Shown here: in pieces, positions 46,756 through 56,151 of the stretch | How the letters are laid out: every line of letters begins with the position of its first letter | Numbering within the stretch: position 1 is the first letter of the stretch | Assembly (NCBI GenBank): GCA_011523945.1 | Contig: WTFU01000102.1 | Coordinates: 46,406-110,405, forward strand | DNA: 64,000 nucleotides | Reading direction: 5' to 3' | Origin: Mariniblastus sp. | Lineage (GTDB): Bacteria > Planctomycetota > Planctomycetia > Pirellulales > Pirellulaceae | The notes under the pieces: generated by a model | What the model was told of the DNA's origin: nothing | The model's database searches: none | Seen by the model: the letters and a program-made list of their open reading frames with translations, nothing else | Position numbers and translations under genes: made by a program

Positions 46756-46992
46756 TCCGTTTCGTCCCCTTGATTTCAGGATCGATTATCACTTACTGAG
46801 TGTCGCAAAAAAACAACATTTGCGAAGTCCCGTAAAATAAGCCTCGAATTTCCATCATTATGTTTAACAAATTTGTAAAGTCAAACTGAGTGATCTCACG
46901 TAATTGTAGATGAAAATCGACAGACATGTTGACATTTGACAACAAAATTCTCGTACCTGCCATATGGTAGAATTCAATTTGAGGAGATATTT

Positions 46993-47070
46993 ATGGCTCT
47001 AGCTCCGGTTAAGCCATTTAGGGTTTCTAAAGTGGCTATTTTGGACTCGTTTGACCGCTATATTTTCTAG
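46993..47070 (+). CDS. Possible 25-residue ORF antisense to the end of the lipoate-transferase gene
   Basis: GAGGAG stands 6 nt before an ATG and 25 codons follow (begins MALAPVKPFRVSK, ends DRYIF). The frame overlaps the 3' end of the lipoyl-transferase gene on the opposite strand. TTGACA occurs twice upstream (46929 and 46936), but no well-spaced -10 box is visible. It may be fortuitous. Confidence 0.2.
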   Translation: MALAPVKPFRVSKVAILDSFDRYIF

Positions 47071-47796
47071 TTCCGTCAAATTTTGCCGGTCCATCTTGGT
47101 ACCAAGATAATCTTCGATCGGGGGCAAAAGGCGACTCGCAAGGTCGACAAAGGTGTATTCCGAGCTGCAAATGTCGTTGATTCCGGATAATTCCGGAGCG
47201 AAACTAGACTTCCCATACAAGACACTGCCGTGTTGAAGCAGGGAATTCTTCAACCGCCTTTGGGCACTACCAACGATCTTATGTCCATTAAAAACAACGT
47301 CACCTGAAGAGCGTCGCATAAAGCATAGAAATGCTTTGGAGTCGAGGGGCGACGGAGAGGAATCATTTTTTTGCAACATTCCCGCACCCTCATCGACATT
47401 TGAATTGGCTTTTGAATCGCGGTGTAAACAGGTTGAATGCCCGTCTCCCTTCAATAGACCAATGATTATCTTGTGAATCGCATCGTAAAGTTCTTCGTTT
47501 TTCGATGACCAGCGATTATTACTTGGCACACAAAGGCTGTAAGTAAGTTCACGGTCGTGTACGATCGCCCCGCCACCTGTGCGACGTCGAACCATCGGGC
47601 AGCTTAGGCTTGGGTGATGCTGGTTCCGATCAGCGTGGTTTTGGAAGTATCCAAGTGACAGTGTCGGTTCGCTCCATTGGTAAAACCGAAGCGTTACCAA
47701 ACCAGTTTTATCGGCGGTCTCTAAGATCGCCTGGTCAACTGCCATGTTCCAGCTGCCAGTTGATGGTGGATCGATTATTAAACGCGCCCGATGCAT
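46999..47796 (-). CDS. Lipoate-protein ligase / octanoyltransferase (BPL_LplA_LipB family)
   Basis: This 265-residue protein attaches a lipoyl or octanoyl group to carrier proteins such as GcvH. It has the family's RRRTGGGAIVHDRELTYSL (70-88) and the conserved Lys173 in NGHKIVGSAQRRLKNSLLQHG. A Cys (Cys158, LCFM) stands shortly before that lysine, where LipM-type octanoyltransferases have their catalytic Cys, so either role is possible. A loop of about 25 residues (KANSNVDEGAGMLQKNDSS) is unusual and low complexity. Lying 57 nt after gcvP, it probably lipoylates GcvH. Confidence 0.84.
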   Translation of the reverse strand: MHRARLIIDPPSTGSWNMAVDQAILETADKTGLVTLRFYQWSEPTLSLGYFQNHADRNQHHPSLSCPMVRRRTGGGAIVHDRELTYSLCVPSNNRWSSKNEELYDAIHKIIIGLLKGDGHSTCLHRDSKANSNVDEGAGMLQKNDSSPSPLDSKAFLCFMRRSSGDVVFNGHKIVGSAQRRLKNSLLQHGSVLYGKSSFAPELSGINDICSSEYTFVDLASRLLPPIEDYLGTKMDRQNLTELENIAVKRVQNSHFRNPKWLNRS

Positions 47797-47853
47797 GGTT
47801 GTTTCGAATTCCTACTGAGCAATCAACGGTACCTCTTCACATGCTAATCTGAA

Positions 47854-50754
47854 CTACTCTGACTCTTCGTAATCCGAGATCGGAGGGCAAGAACAGACAA
47901 AATTTCTATCACCGTAGACATCGTCAATTCGATTTACCGTTGGCCAAAACTTTGATTGTCGCGTTTGAATACTTGGGAAGACAGCCTCTTCGCGCGTGTA
48001 GGGACGGTCCCAGTTTTCATCGACGAGGTCGTCCAATGTATGTGGAGCCTGATGTGTGACACAAGCTTCGGCCGTGACGGTGCCGTCTTCGACTGCTTGG
48101 ATTTCCTTTCGAATTGACAGCATCGCATCGCAGAAACGATCCAATTCAGATTTCGATTCGCTTTCGGTAGGCTCAATCATGATTGTTCCACCCACAGGCC
48201 ACGACATTGTCGGGGCGTGGAATCCATAGTCCATGAGTCGTTTAGCAAGATCGACTTCAGTAATACCTGTCGACTCTTTAAGCGGTCTGAGATCAACAAT
48301 GCATTCATGGGCGACGCGGTCGTTTCGCCCTTTGAAAAGCACCTCGAACGCGCCCTCTAGTCTTTTGGCGATGTAGTTCGCGTTGAGGATTGCAACCTGC
48401 GTTGCTTTCTTCAGGCCCGCTCCGCCCATAAGGTGAATATAAGCCCAGGAGATAGGAAGGATGGCTGCGCTACCGTATTGCGCGCCCGATACGGCACCAT
48501 CGTTGGTACTCGCGAGTTCTTCAATTGGATGAACAACGTGGTTCGGCAAGAAAGGAGCAAGATGTGACTTAACACCTATTGGCCCCATCCCCGGTCCGCC
48601 GCCACCGTGAGGAATGCAAAAGGTCTTATGTAGGTTTAGATGAGAAACGTCTGAACCAAATTTACCCGGTGCAGCAATGCCTACCAACGCATTCATATTT
48701 GCTCCATCCATATAAACCTGGCCACCAAATTGGTGAACGATGTCGCAAGACTCTCGAATGGTTTCTTCGAAAACACCATGCGTGCTCGGGTAAGTGATCA
48801 TTAGGCTCGATAGATTATCAGCGTGCTGTTCGGCCTTTGCTTTTAGGTCTTCGAGGTCGATGTTTCCACTGTCGTCTGTTTTAACGACCACGACTTTCAA
48901 GCCCATCATGCTCGCACTGGCAGGGTTGGTGCCATGAGCCGAACTGGGAATTAAGCATACGTCGCGATGGCCCTCTCCCAGGCTTTCGTGGTAACGGCGA
49001 ATCGCGAGTAAGCCTGCGTACTCTCCTTGGGCTCCCGAGTTGGGTTGCATGGACATGGCGTCGTAACCGGTGATTTCGATTAACCAATCGCGCAGCTGTT
49101 CAATCATGGTTTGGTAACCCGTCCACTGATCACGCGGGGCGAACGGGTGTACATTGGCGAATCCATTAAAAGTGACCGGAATCATTTCCACCGTTGCGTT
49201 GAGTTTCATTGTGCATGACCCGAGCGGAATCATTCCGTGCGTTAACGAAAAGTCCTTGTTCTCAAGTCTTTTCAGGTAGCGGAGCATCTCGGTTTCAGAG
49301 TGGTAGCGATGGAACACGGGATGGGTCAGGAATTCTGATTGACGAAGTAACTCGGCCGGAATGGATGGAGTAAGTGTTTCTCCAACCAGTTCAGGATTAA
49401 TGCCTGAAGCATCGACGCCGAACGCAGACAGCAACAAAACGATATCATCCCCACTGGTCGTTTCATCAAAACTGAAGCCAACATGGTTAGCATCGATTAA
49501 GCGAAGGTTTAATCCAAATTCTTTCGTTGCAGCATTGGTGATTGCCTCCGCGTCATCCGTGATGACGGAAACGGTATCGAAGAAGTTTTGGTGTTCGATT
49601 TTGAAACCTGCTGCTTGCAGACGCTCGGCCGCGAAATGTGTTAGTGCATTCACACGCGTTGCAATCATCTTCAGTTTTTCGGGGCCATGATATATGGCGT
49701 AAAAGACTGCCATATTTGCCAAGAGAGCTTGGGCTGTGCAAATGTTGGAGGTTGCTTTGTCCCGACGAATGTGTTGCTCTCTGGTTTGCATCGCCATGCG
49801 AAGCGCAGTTTTTCCCCGCCGATCTTTGGAGACACCGATAATACGACCGGGGGCGGAACGCTTGTAGGCATCGCGAGTCGCGAAGAACGCAGCGTGCGGG
49901 CCACCGAAACCCATAGGCACTCCAAATCGTTGGGCACTACCCAAAACAATGTCGGCTCCCATTTCTCCGGGTGGTTTGAGGAGAGTAAGACTCAGTAAAT
50001 CACTCGCGACTGCCACGAGTGCTTTCCGCTCATGGACGCTGTCAATGACGGCGGTTAAGTCTCTTACTTGTCCCGTGGTTCCAGGGTACTGAAGTAACGC
50101 CCCGAAAATCTCATGATCGCCAGCAGATTCGGTGGGACCGATTATCAACTCGAAACCAAAGTACTTGGCACGGGTACGAATAACATCCAATGTTTGAGGG
50201 TGTACATCGTCAGCGACGAAAAACTGATTGCAGGCAAGTTTACTGGCTCGTTTGCACAACGCCATCGCTTCCGCCGCAGCGGTTGCTTCGTCGAGCAGCG
50301 AAGCGTTTGCCATTGCCATCCCGGTGAGGTCCATGACCATTTGCTGGAAGGTCAGTAAACTTTCGAGCCGACCTTGAGCAATCTCGGCCTGGTAAGGGGT
50401 GTACGCCGTATACCAGCCGGGATTTTCGAGGACGTTTCGCAGGATAACGTTCGGAACATGCGTTCCATAATAACCCATGCCGATCATTGAACGATTGACA
50501 ACGTTTTCGTCTGCGTATTGGCGAAGTCGGTTTAACGTTGCATGTTCCGTTGTGCTGTCTGGAAGGTTTAGGCCCTGCTCAAGTAGGATACTGGACGGCA
50601 CCGTTGAATCAATCAAATCATCAAGTGATGCTGCACCGACGGTGGCGAGCATCTCCGAGATCTCAGTTGCGCTGGGGCCGATGTGGCGATCGGTAAAATC
50701 TTCTCGCTGTGTCATATGCCGAATGTCAGTGCCTTCAAGCGATTGGGTTGTCAT
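47854..50754 (-). CDS. gcvP: Glycine dehydrogenase (decarboxylating), single-chain P-protein
   Basis: The P-protein decarboxylates glycine with PLP and passes the aminomethyl group to lipoylated GcvH. About 966 residues from ATG 50754 (a GTG at 50850 adds 32). The N-terminal half ([17 protein letters not shown] ... [14 protein letters not shown]) and C-terminal half ([19 protein letters not shown] lysine in [19 protein letters not shown]) are fused as in E. coli, not split into GcvPA/PB. It lies after gcvH, with about 250 nt between the two. Confidence 0.96.
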   Translation of the reverse strand: MTTQSLEGTDIRHMTQREDFTDRHIGPSATEISEMLATVGAASLDDLIDSTVPSSILLEQGLNLPDSTTEHATLNRLRQYADENVVNRSMIGMGYYGTHVPNVILRNVLENPGWYTAYTPYQAEIAQGRLESLLTFQQMVMDLTGMAMANASLLDEATAAAEAMALCKRASKLACNQFFVADDVHPQTLDVIRTRAKYFGFELIIGPTESAGDHEIFGALLQYPGTTGQVRDLTAVIDSVHERKALVAVASDLLSLTLLKPPGEMGADIVLGSAQRFGVPMGFGGPHAAFFATRDAYKRSAPGRIIGVSKDRRGKTALRMAMQTREQHIRRDKATSNICTAQALLANMAVFYAIYHGPEKLKMIATRVNALTHFAAERLQAAGFKIEHQNFFDTVSVITDDAEAITNAATKEFGLNLRLIDANHVGFSFDETTSGDDIVLLLSAFGVDASGINPELVGETLTPSIPAELLRQSEFLTHPVFHRYHSETEMLRYLKRLENKDFSLTHGMIPLGSCTMKLNATVEMIPVTFNGFANVHPFAPRDQWTGYQTMIEQLRDWLIEITGYDAMSMQPNSGAQGEYAGLLAIRRYHESLGEGHRDVCLIPSSAHGTNPASASMMGLKVVVVKTDDSGNIDLEDLKAKAEQHADNLSSLMITYPSTHGVFEETIRESCDIVHQFGGQVYMDGANMNALVGIAAPGKFGSDVSHLNLHKTFCIPHGGGGPGMGPIGVKSHLAPFLPNHVVHPIEELASTNDGAVSGAQYGSAAILPISWAYIHLMGGAGLKKATQVAILNANYIAKRLEGAFEVLFKGRNDRVAHECIVDLRPLKESTGITEVDLAKRLMDYGFHAPTMSWPVGGTIMIEPTESESKSELDRFCDAMLSIRKEIQAVEDGTVTAEACVTHQAPHTLDDLVDENWDRPYTREEAVFPSIQTRQSKFWPTVNRIDDVYGDRNFVCSCPPISDYEESE

Positions 50755-51005
50755 TGAATCGTTCACTTCGTCTAGAGGATTAGCGCCGATTTTTAAGGTC
50801 GACGATTTTGAGTCGGAGCGGACGACCAATCGAGTCGTCGCTAAGAGCACGGTAAGTTATCGATTTCCAAACCGACAAAAGGAATAAAATACGCTAACTT
50901 CCAATTGTCGTGAATTTCGAGTTCAACAGTTGTCCTAAATCATTGAGTTTGGGGGCCTAAACAATGAGCTAAACCCCTCATTAAACCCGCTAAACGATTC
51001 AGGAC

Positions 51006-51398
51006 TTAATGGGCCTCGTCACACTGCTTTTGGTAGGCAGCATAATCCATCAGGTTCTCGGGAGTATCACCACTGACCTTTACTTTAATGATCCAGCCTT
51101 CACCGTACGGATCAGAGTTTAGGATTTCTAAATTGTCCGGAAGCGAGGTGTTCACTTCCACAATTTCCCCGTTCATGGGACTGTAAAGCTCGCTGGTCGC
51201 TTTGACCGATTCAACTTCCCCAAATGAATCGCCTGCGGTAACTGCGGTACCGGCGGCGGGTAAGTCCATGTAGACCAAATCGGTCAGGGCTTCCACTGCA
51301 TTGGCTGAAATTCCGATGGTGGCAATTTTTTCCCCATCCTGTTCCGCGATATGGGCCCATTCGTGTGTTTCAGCAAAAATTAGTTCTTCTGGTGTCAC
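51006..51398 (-). CDS. gcvH: Glycine cleavage system H protein
   Basis: This 130-residue lipoyl carrier shuttles the aminomethyl group between the P and T proteins. It has the lipoylation lysine in SFGEVESVKATSELYSPM, plus the H-protein N-terminal (ETHEWAHIAEQDGEKIATIGI) and C-terminal (NSDPYGEGWIIKVK) blocks. It starts at GTG 51398 with GGAG 8 nt upstream. It lies between gcvT and gcvP in the same orientation. Confidence 0.95.
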   Translation of the reverse strand: MTPEELIFAETHEWAHIAEQDGEKIATIGISANAVEALTDLVYMDLPAAGTAVTAGDSFGEVESVKATSELYSPMNGEIVEVNTSLPDNLEILNSDPYGEGWIIKVKVSGDTPENLMDYAAYQKQCDEAH

Positions 51399-51494
51399 CG
51401 TAAAAGCTCCATCAATTGGGGTTGGGAATTAAGTTACTGATTGATTTGTTCAGGAATTAAAAAATATGAATTCCGATGGCTTGAGATAATGCCG

Positions 51495-52613
51495 TTAGAC
51501 CGAGCGTTGGTAAAAGGGAATCTTAACGACGGTGGCTTTGTGCAGTTTTCCGCGGATATCCACCGATAAGGCTGTTCCAAGTTCGCGATACTCAGGATGG
51601 ATATAGGCCATTGAAATCGACTTTTGGAGTGTGGGTGTGTAGCTTCCGCTGGTCACCACTCCGACTGCTTGTTCACCCTGAAAAACTTTGCAATCTTCGC
51701 GGGCTGCTCGTCGGCCTTCCAGTTCGAGTCCCGTTCTGATCCATAGTTCACTGTTATTTCTGGCTTCGGCTATCGAGGATCGCCCAACAAATTCTCGCCC
51801 TTTCATTTGAATGGCAAATCTCAAATCAGTTTGGGCTGGGTTGGTCGCTTCATTAAGTTCGTGACCGTAAAGTGGCATGCCGGCTTCCAGGCGTAGTGTG
51901 TCTCGTGCGGCTAGGCCTGCGGCTCCTCCCCCCTTCGCTGCGGCGAGCTTGAAAACCTCGTCCCAAATAAGCTGCGCATCTTCTCCGCGAATTATGATTT
52001 CACAACCGTCTTCGCCGGTGTAGCCTGTGCGGGAAAGAATCGCTTCTTTCCCACAGATGCGAGTCGTAGTTCCGGTGTAATAAGCCAATGAGTCTGGGGC
52101 AAAATCAGACAGTTCTTTGACAGCATCATTGGCCAAAGGTCCTTGGACTGCAATCATGGCCGAGGTTTCAGTGCGGTCGTCGATTTGAATGTCTGTGCCC
52201 GACTGGTGTTCATTTAACCAAGTTACAATTTTGGCTCGATTGCTTGCATTGACCACCATCATGTAAAAGGGTTTGCCATTCAGGTCGGGGAGGTGGTAGA
52301 CCAAAACATCATCAAGAATGCCTCCTGATTCGTTCGTCATTAAAGAATATCTGATCTTTCCGGTATCTACACCGGCAACCCGACGGGTCGTCAATCCATC
52401 AAGAAATTCCGCTACCTTGGTTCCCGAAAAATAGAGCCGCCCCATATGAGAAACGTCGAACATCCCGATCGAGTTGCGGGTTTGTAGATGCTCGTCGATA
52501 ATGCTTGTGTACTGTACGGGCATCGACCACCCAGCAAATTCCACCATGCGTCCGTGATGGTCGACATGCCATTGGTGGAGCGGGGTTTTCAATAATTGTT
52601 TATCAGAGTCCAC
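51495..52613 (-). CDS. gcvT: Aminomethyltransferase, glycine cleavage T protein
   Basis: The T protein releases ammonia from the H-protein-bound intermediate and makes 5,10-methylene-THF. It has LLKTPLHQWHVDHHGRMVEF, AGWSMPVQYTSIIDEH, the folate-site region FDVSHMGRLYFSG and the C-terminal GVVTSGSYTPTLQKSISMAYI. I chose GTG 52613 (372 residues), with GAGG 5 nt upstream. The frame continues to TTG 52637, with no upstream ATG. It is the first of gcvT-gcvH-gcvP. The upstream region lacks a glycine riboswitch pattern that I can recognise. Confidence 0.95.
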   Translation of the reverse strand: MDSDKQLLKTPLHQWHVDHHGRMVEFAGWSMPVQYTSIIDEHLQTRNSIGMFDVSHMGRLYFSGTKVAEFLDGLTTRRVAGVDTGKIRYSLMTNESGGILDDVLVYHLPDLNGKPFYMMVVNASNRAKIVTWLNEHQSGTDIQIDDRTETSAMIAVQGPLANDAVKELSDFAPDSLAYYTGTTTRICGKEAILSRTGYTGEDGCEIIIRGEDAQLIWDEVFKLAAAKGGGAAGLAARDTLRLEAGMPLYGHELNEATNPAQTDLRFAIQMKGREFVGRSSIAEARNNSELWIRTGLELEGRRAAREDCKVFQGEQAVGVVTSGSYTPTLQKSISMAYIHPEYRELGTALSVDIRGKLHKATVVKIPFYQRSV

Positions 52614-52817
52614 GTGAACCTCGTAGAAGTGACACAACGGTCGTACAAGCGACTTCCGGGGCTTCTTTCAAGAACCAAGGCTCGTTAGGGTTTGAGAAGT
52701 CGCCGTCGTGCGTTTGGGCGGTTTGAAATGTTAAAGATCAGACCGCATTTTAACGATTTGGTTCGGTGTTTCTAGGGGCTAAAGGAAAGAGTTCCTGAAT
52801 CAAAATGTCACGTTAGC

Positions 52818-52845
52818 TTGCCAATCATTGCAGTCGGATTAAATT
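52818..52845 (+). promoter_or_regulatory. Promoter-like sequence before the hairpin RNA region
   Basis: TTGCCA (52818-52823) and TAAATT (52840-52845), 16 nt apart, resemble sigma-70 boxes. A start near 52852 would put the first hairpin arm (52863) about 11 nt into the transcript. Confidence 0.35.
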
Positions 52846-52862
52846 TTAGGCAAACTTGGATG

Positions 52863-53013
52863 TTTGTATCGCCCGACGTGTCGGCAAATTGGGCTTAATC
52901 GACGAATCTCAAGTATCAAGAAATCAATCAACGGGACTGTTACCGGATTTTCGGATTTCGATTGAGTTTTTGACATCGTTTGTGCTTTAAGCCGGCGTGT
53001 TGGGCGATACAAA
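52863..53013 (+). ncRNA. Candidate structured RNA: 23-bp uninterrupted closing helix
   Basis: The arms at 52863-52885 and 52991-53013 pair without a mismatch in plus-strand RNA: 19 Watson-Crick and 4 G-U pairs. The outer 12 bp are perfect (TTTGTATCGCCC with GGGCGATACAAA). All four differences are transitions that give G-U on the plus strand but A-C on the minus strand, which favours a plus-strand RNA. The 105-nt interior can fold further (GAAATC/GATTTC, GGCTTAA/TTAAGCC). This gives a rod with internal loops. It lies between divergent gcvT and the queuosine-precursor transporter gene. It may be a transporter leader, a 6S-like RNA or a MITE remnant with 23-bp inverted ends; no known family is recognised. 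Confidence 0.5.
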
Positions 53014-53101
53014 AAGTCAGCAACTGCCTGAACGCTGCTCCTATCAGGCTTGCAAGTCGGTTCGTCGTTTCGCGGGCGTGCCGGATCGCCTAGCAATCAA
53101 A

Positions 53102-53120
53102 AAATCTGTTTCCGAGATTT
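53102..53120 (+). promoter_or_regulatory. Hairpin just before the transporter start codon
   Basis: AAATCT (53102-53107) and AGATTT (53115-53120) form a perfect 6-bp stem ending 4 nt before ATG 53125. Two more stems lie upstream: GCCTGA/TCAGGC (53026-53049) and GGCG/CGCC (about 53083-53099). Such a stem could control ribosome access. Confidence 0.35.
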
Positions 53121-53124
53121 AAAC

Positions 53125-54012
53125 ATGAAATTTGCCATGAAATCGGCCAAACCGACAGAGCCGCTTCATCCCATTGAAGTTTCGCACCTGCAGGCAAGAC
53201 GAGAGCGGGTCTTTTTGGTCATGGCGGGGATATTCCTTGGTTCGTTGACCATGTTGAATATTCTTGGAATCAGTCGGTTTCTCGTGTTTTTTAGCATCGA
53301 TGCGACGGATGCCGGGAGGACGGTGAATTGGGGGCAATGGGCGAGCACGGCCGAAGGCTGGAGTTTCGCGGTCGCGATTGGAGTACTCCCCTACCCTGTT
53401 ACTTTTCTTTGTACCGATTTAATCAGTGAGTTTTACGGGCGTCGACGAGCCAATTGGGTTGTGACGGTCGGACTCTTGTTAAATATTTGGGTCGTTTTCA
53501 TTTTATACCTCGGAGGTATCTTGCCTCAGGTTCCTGAGATGGATCCACAAACGGGTTTGCCACCGATCGAAAGCGTTTCTGTGATTGGTGGGAATGTTTC
53601 CGATCCAAACAATTTTGCCTTTTATCAAATCCGCGCGTTAACGTTTGGGGCAGTTACAGCTTCAATGTTTGCTTACCTCGCTGCCCAGTTCTGCGACGTC
53701 TACCTGTTTCATTTTTGGAAACGTTTGACAAAAGGGAAGCACTTATGGTTACGAAATAACGGATCAACCTTAGTGAGTCAGGCGGTTGACACCGTAGCGG
53801 TGATTTTGATCACTCACTTCTACGCAAACGCTTTGCCGATCCCAGCGGGCCTGCCAAACGATGAGCTTTTTCAAAAATTAATGATGTTTATCGTCACTGG
53901 CTATGTCTTCAAATTTGTGATCGCATTATTTGACACCATTCCGTTTTATTTCTTCACGGGCGTGCTCAAACGCTATCTCGAATTCGACCCCATGGCCGAG
54001 GATGCGAACTGA
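53125..54012 (+). CDS. Queuosine precursor transporter, VUT/YhhQ family
   Basis: This 295-residue inner-membrane protein of the YhhQ (VUT, ECF-like) family imports queuosine precursors such as preQ0/preQ1 for tRNA modification. The diagnostic stretch is YPVTFLCTDLISEFYGRRRA; about six helices are visible, with FAFYQIRALTFGAVTASMFAYL and a C-terminal YVFKFVIALFDTIPFY. The protein is longer than E. coli YhhQ because of an N-terminal cytoplasmic segment and a loop (PEMDPQTGLPPIESVSV). I chose ATG 53125; the frame is open to 53050. It follows a strongly structured leader, suggesting RNA-level control. Confidence 0.88.
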   Translation: MKFAMKSAKPTEPLHPIEVSHLQARRERVFLVMAGIFLGSLTMLNILGISRFLVFFSIDATDAGRTVNWGQWASTAEGWSFAVAIGVLPYPVTFLCTDLISEFYGRRRANWVVTVGLLLNIWVVFILYLGGILPQVPEMDPQTGLPPIESVSVIGGNVSDPNNFAFYQIRALTFGAVTASMFAYLAAQFCDVYLFHFWKRLTKGKHLWLRNNGSTLVSQAVDTVAVILITHFYANALPIPAGLPNDELFQKLMMFIVTGYVFKFVIALFDTIPFYFFTGVLKRYLEFDPMAEDAN

Positions 54013-54125
54013 GCTTCAGAGATGCGCTGTCAGCATATTATTTGCTGAAATTAGCGAGATAGGGTCTGAAAGAGCTTAAGGTCGAGCCCAGCTGAACGTA
54101 AGCCCAGCGTTTCTAAAACAAATCG

Positions 54126-55865
54126 TTATTTGATCGTTTCCGACTTATTGCTGGAAGGGTCATTGCTCTGCGGGGAAGCCAGTTCCAAGGTTTCGCCAGA
54201 TTTTACTTCGTCGGTATCGTCGGTTGAATCTTCTTCCGGGGGAGGCAGGAGTTCAATCTGGTTGGGTCGGTCTGTGCTGCCCTCTGCGTCAGGTGTGGGC
54301 AAGGAAGGGCTAGGCAAGGAGTTTGGGAAAATCTCGATGTCGGTATCCTCTACCGATGGCTCACTTTCGGCTGGGTTAACGGGGGAGGGAGACGTGGCGT
54401 AATTTTTTTCCGTTTTCAGCGAACCATCTTCGTTCCAGGCACGCCAAAGACTGACGGGTTTGTCATCTTCGTACGTGCCTTCAATATGCTTCATGCCGTT
54501 TTCGTACCACCAAACCCAACGGTTCGATTTCTTGCCATTTTCGTAGATTCCTTCGGTTTGCTTATTACCGTTTTCATGCCACCAAACGAATTGCCCTGTT
54601 GGTTGTCCGTTATCAAATTGCCCACGTTTTTTGGGTTGGCCGTTTTCGAACCACGACATCGCTGAACCGCTTTGTATTTGTGAGCCGAATGTTCGGTACT
54701 CGGCTGGCTGGGCCGCCCACCAATTATCGTTCGCTTGTGGTTTATTTTGGGGGCCGAGAAAATAGTCAACGGTCTTTTTTACATTGGGTCGATAAAACGT
54801 CGAGTTTCTAATGATTGGCCTACCAACCACATATCGTTGCCGATCGAGGATTTGTTCAGCTTCGTTGAATTCGATTACGTCGCCATCAAGGTAGCCGCTC
54901 TTAAACGTAGCTACCCTCATTTTAGCGCTGTTGGGGTAAAACCAGTTTGCGGAGCCATCCCGAATTCCCTGTTTATAGTTAATCTCAAAAATCTTCAAAC
55001 CGAATTGATCATAGATAGACCACGCGCCATTTAATTGACCTTCTTTAAATTCTGCGACCGAAAGGAATGGGCCTTTGAAGAGATTGAATGGTTTTGTTTT
55101 AAACAGACCTCCGGAATCCGCAGCATGGATTCGACTCCAGGCACCGTCCATCTTGCCGTCGGTGTAGTTTCCTTTGGTAATGATTTGGCCAGTTTTATCG
55201 AAAGATTCCCAGGCTCCCTGGTTTCTGTAATTCCCGTCTTCATCCAGTTCGACTTGGCGGATAATACTCGGAGTCCCATCGGGAAACCGCTGGATGATCG
55301 TATTGTCGTCATTTTCGATCGCCTCGTTAGATGGGGGGCCGGGAATGATCGAATTTGTTGACTTGAGAGGAGTCGACTGAATTGAGGGGAGGAATGGGCT
55401 TGGCGATGGTCCGTTCTTTCTCGTGGTCATTTCTTGACTTGAGAAGGGAAGGTTTGAATCGGATTCAAGCTGAGGGAACGATTGAATAAAAGGTCGCTCA
55501 TTTCCGAGAAAAACGCCCTGCTCGTTGATACCCGTCTCACGGAACTTACCAGCCTTCTGCTCAGATTGAAATTGGAATTCGGGTGCCTCGCTTCGCACCG
55601 TTGAACTTGCTGGTATGACTGGGATCGAATTTAGCTGATCGCTTATTTCAGCTTTAAAAGTAGGTGGGGTAAATTTGACGGGAGCGGAAAGTGCAGCTGG
55701 CGATGTGTTGAGCTGTTGTCCTTTGGCTTGCGTGTGAGCTGTCAGAAAATACAAACTAAACGAAAGCAAAATGGCTTTGGGGAAATTGACGCATCGACCT
55801 GCGTCGACCGAATCCGAGCAACCGACTTTGTTGCATGAATTGAGGTTGGGGTGTGGAATCGACAT
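54126..55865 (-). CDS. Exported MORN-variant repeat protein
   Basis: This 579-residue protein has a signal-like hydrophobic segment (about 29-46, FPKAILLSFSLYFLTA). The middle is built of MORN-variant (MORN_2) repeats such as GNYTDGKMDGAWSRI, QFDNGQPTGQFVWWHENGNK, IYENGKKSNRWVWWYENG and TYEDDKPVSLWRAWNEDG. Similar repeats occur in antitoxin-like and envelope proteins. The first 190 and last 100 residues are Pro/Ser-rich and acidic. It is probably surface or periplasmic and used for binding. Start ATG 55865. It converges with the transporter gene. Confidence 0.82.
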   Translation of the reverse strand: MSIPHPNLNSCNKVGCSDSVDAGRCVNFPKAILLSFSLYFLTAHTQAKGQQLNTSPAALSAPVKFTPPTFKAEISDQLNSIPVIPASSTVRSEAPEFQFQSEQKAGKFRETGINEQGVFLGNERPFIQSFPQLESDSNLPFSSQEMTTRKNGPSPSPFLPSIQSTPLKSTNSIIPGPPSNEAIENDDNTIIQRFPDGTPSIIRQVELDEDGNYRNQGAWESFDKTGQIITKGNYTDGKMDGAWSRIHAADSGGLFKTKPFNLFKGPFLSVAEFKEGQLNGAWSIYDQFGLKIFEINYKQGIRDGSANWFYPNSAKMRVATFKSGYLDGDVIEFNEAEQILDRQRYVVGRPIIRNSTFYRPNVKKTVDYFLGPQNKPQANDNWWAAQPAEYRTFGSQIQSGSAMSWFENGQPKKRGQFDNGQPTGQFVWWHENGNKQTEGIYENGKKSNRWVWWYENGMKHIEGTYEDDKPVSLWRAWNEDGSLKTEKNYATSPSPVNPAESEPSVEDTDIEIFPNSLPSPSLPTPDAEGSTDRPNQIELLPPPEEDSTDDTDEVKSGETLELASPQSNDPSSNKSETIK

Positions 55866-56151
55866 TGCTTTTCGTTCGCCTGAAAAAACCGTGAATCAGC
55901 GGAGTGTCATGTCCGCGGAACTACTCATGGATTTATCGGTCGAATCGTTGGCGATGCTCAGCAAAGCAATCTAGCGCTTTATGTCCAATTTAATCTGACT
56001 TACTGGCAGCGAAACGGTGTGGAGTTTGCCGGTAATTTGGTTTGTTGGGGCAACTCAACGATTGTTTGTGTTGTCTCGACAGCAGTCCAGTCGGGGCACC
56101 TTAATCGAAGATGGCTTAGGCCATGTGGTGGGGTTCGGTAGAAACAGCTCG

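Noticed and set aside
52614..52850. Glycine riboswitch before gcvT
   Set aside because: None of the conserved glycine-aptamer blocks is visible on the minus strand upstream of gcvT.
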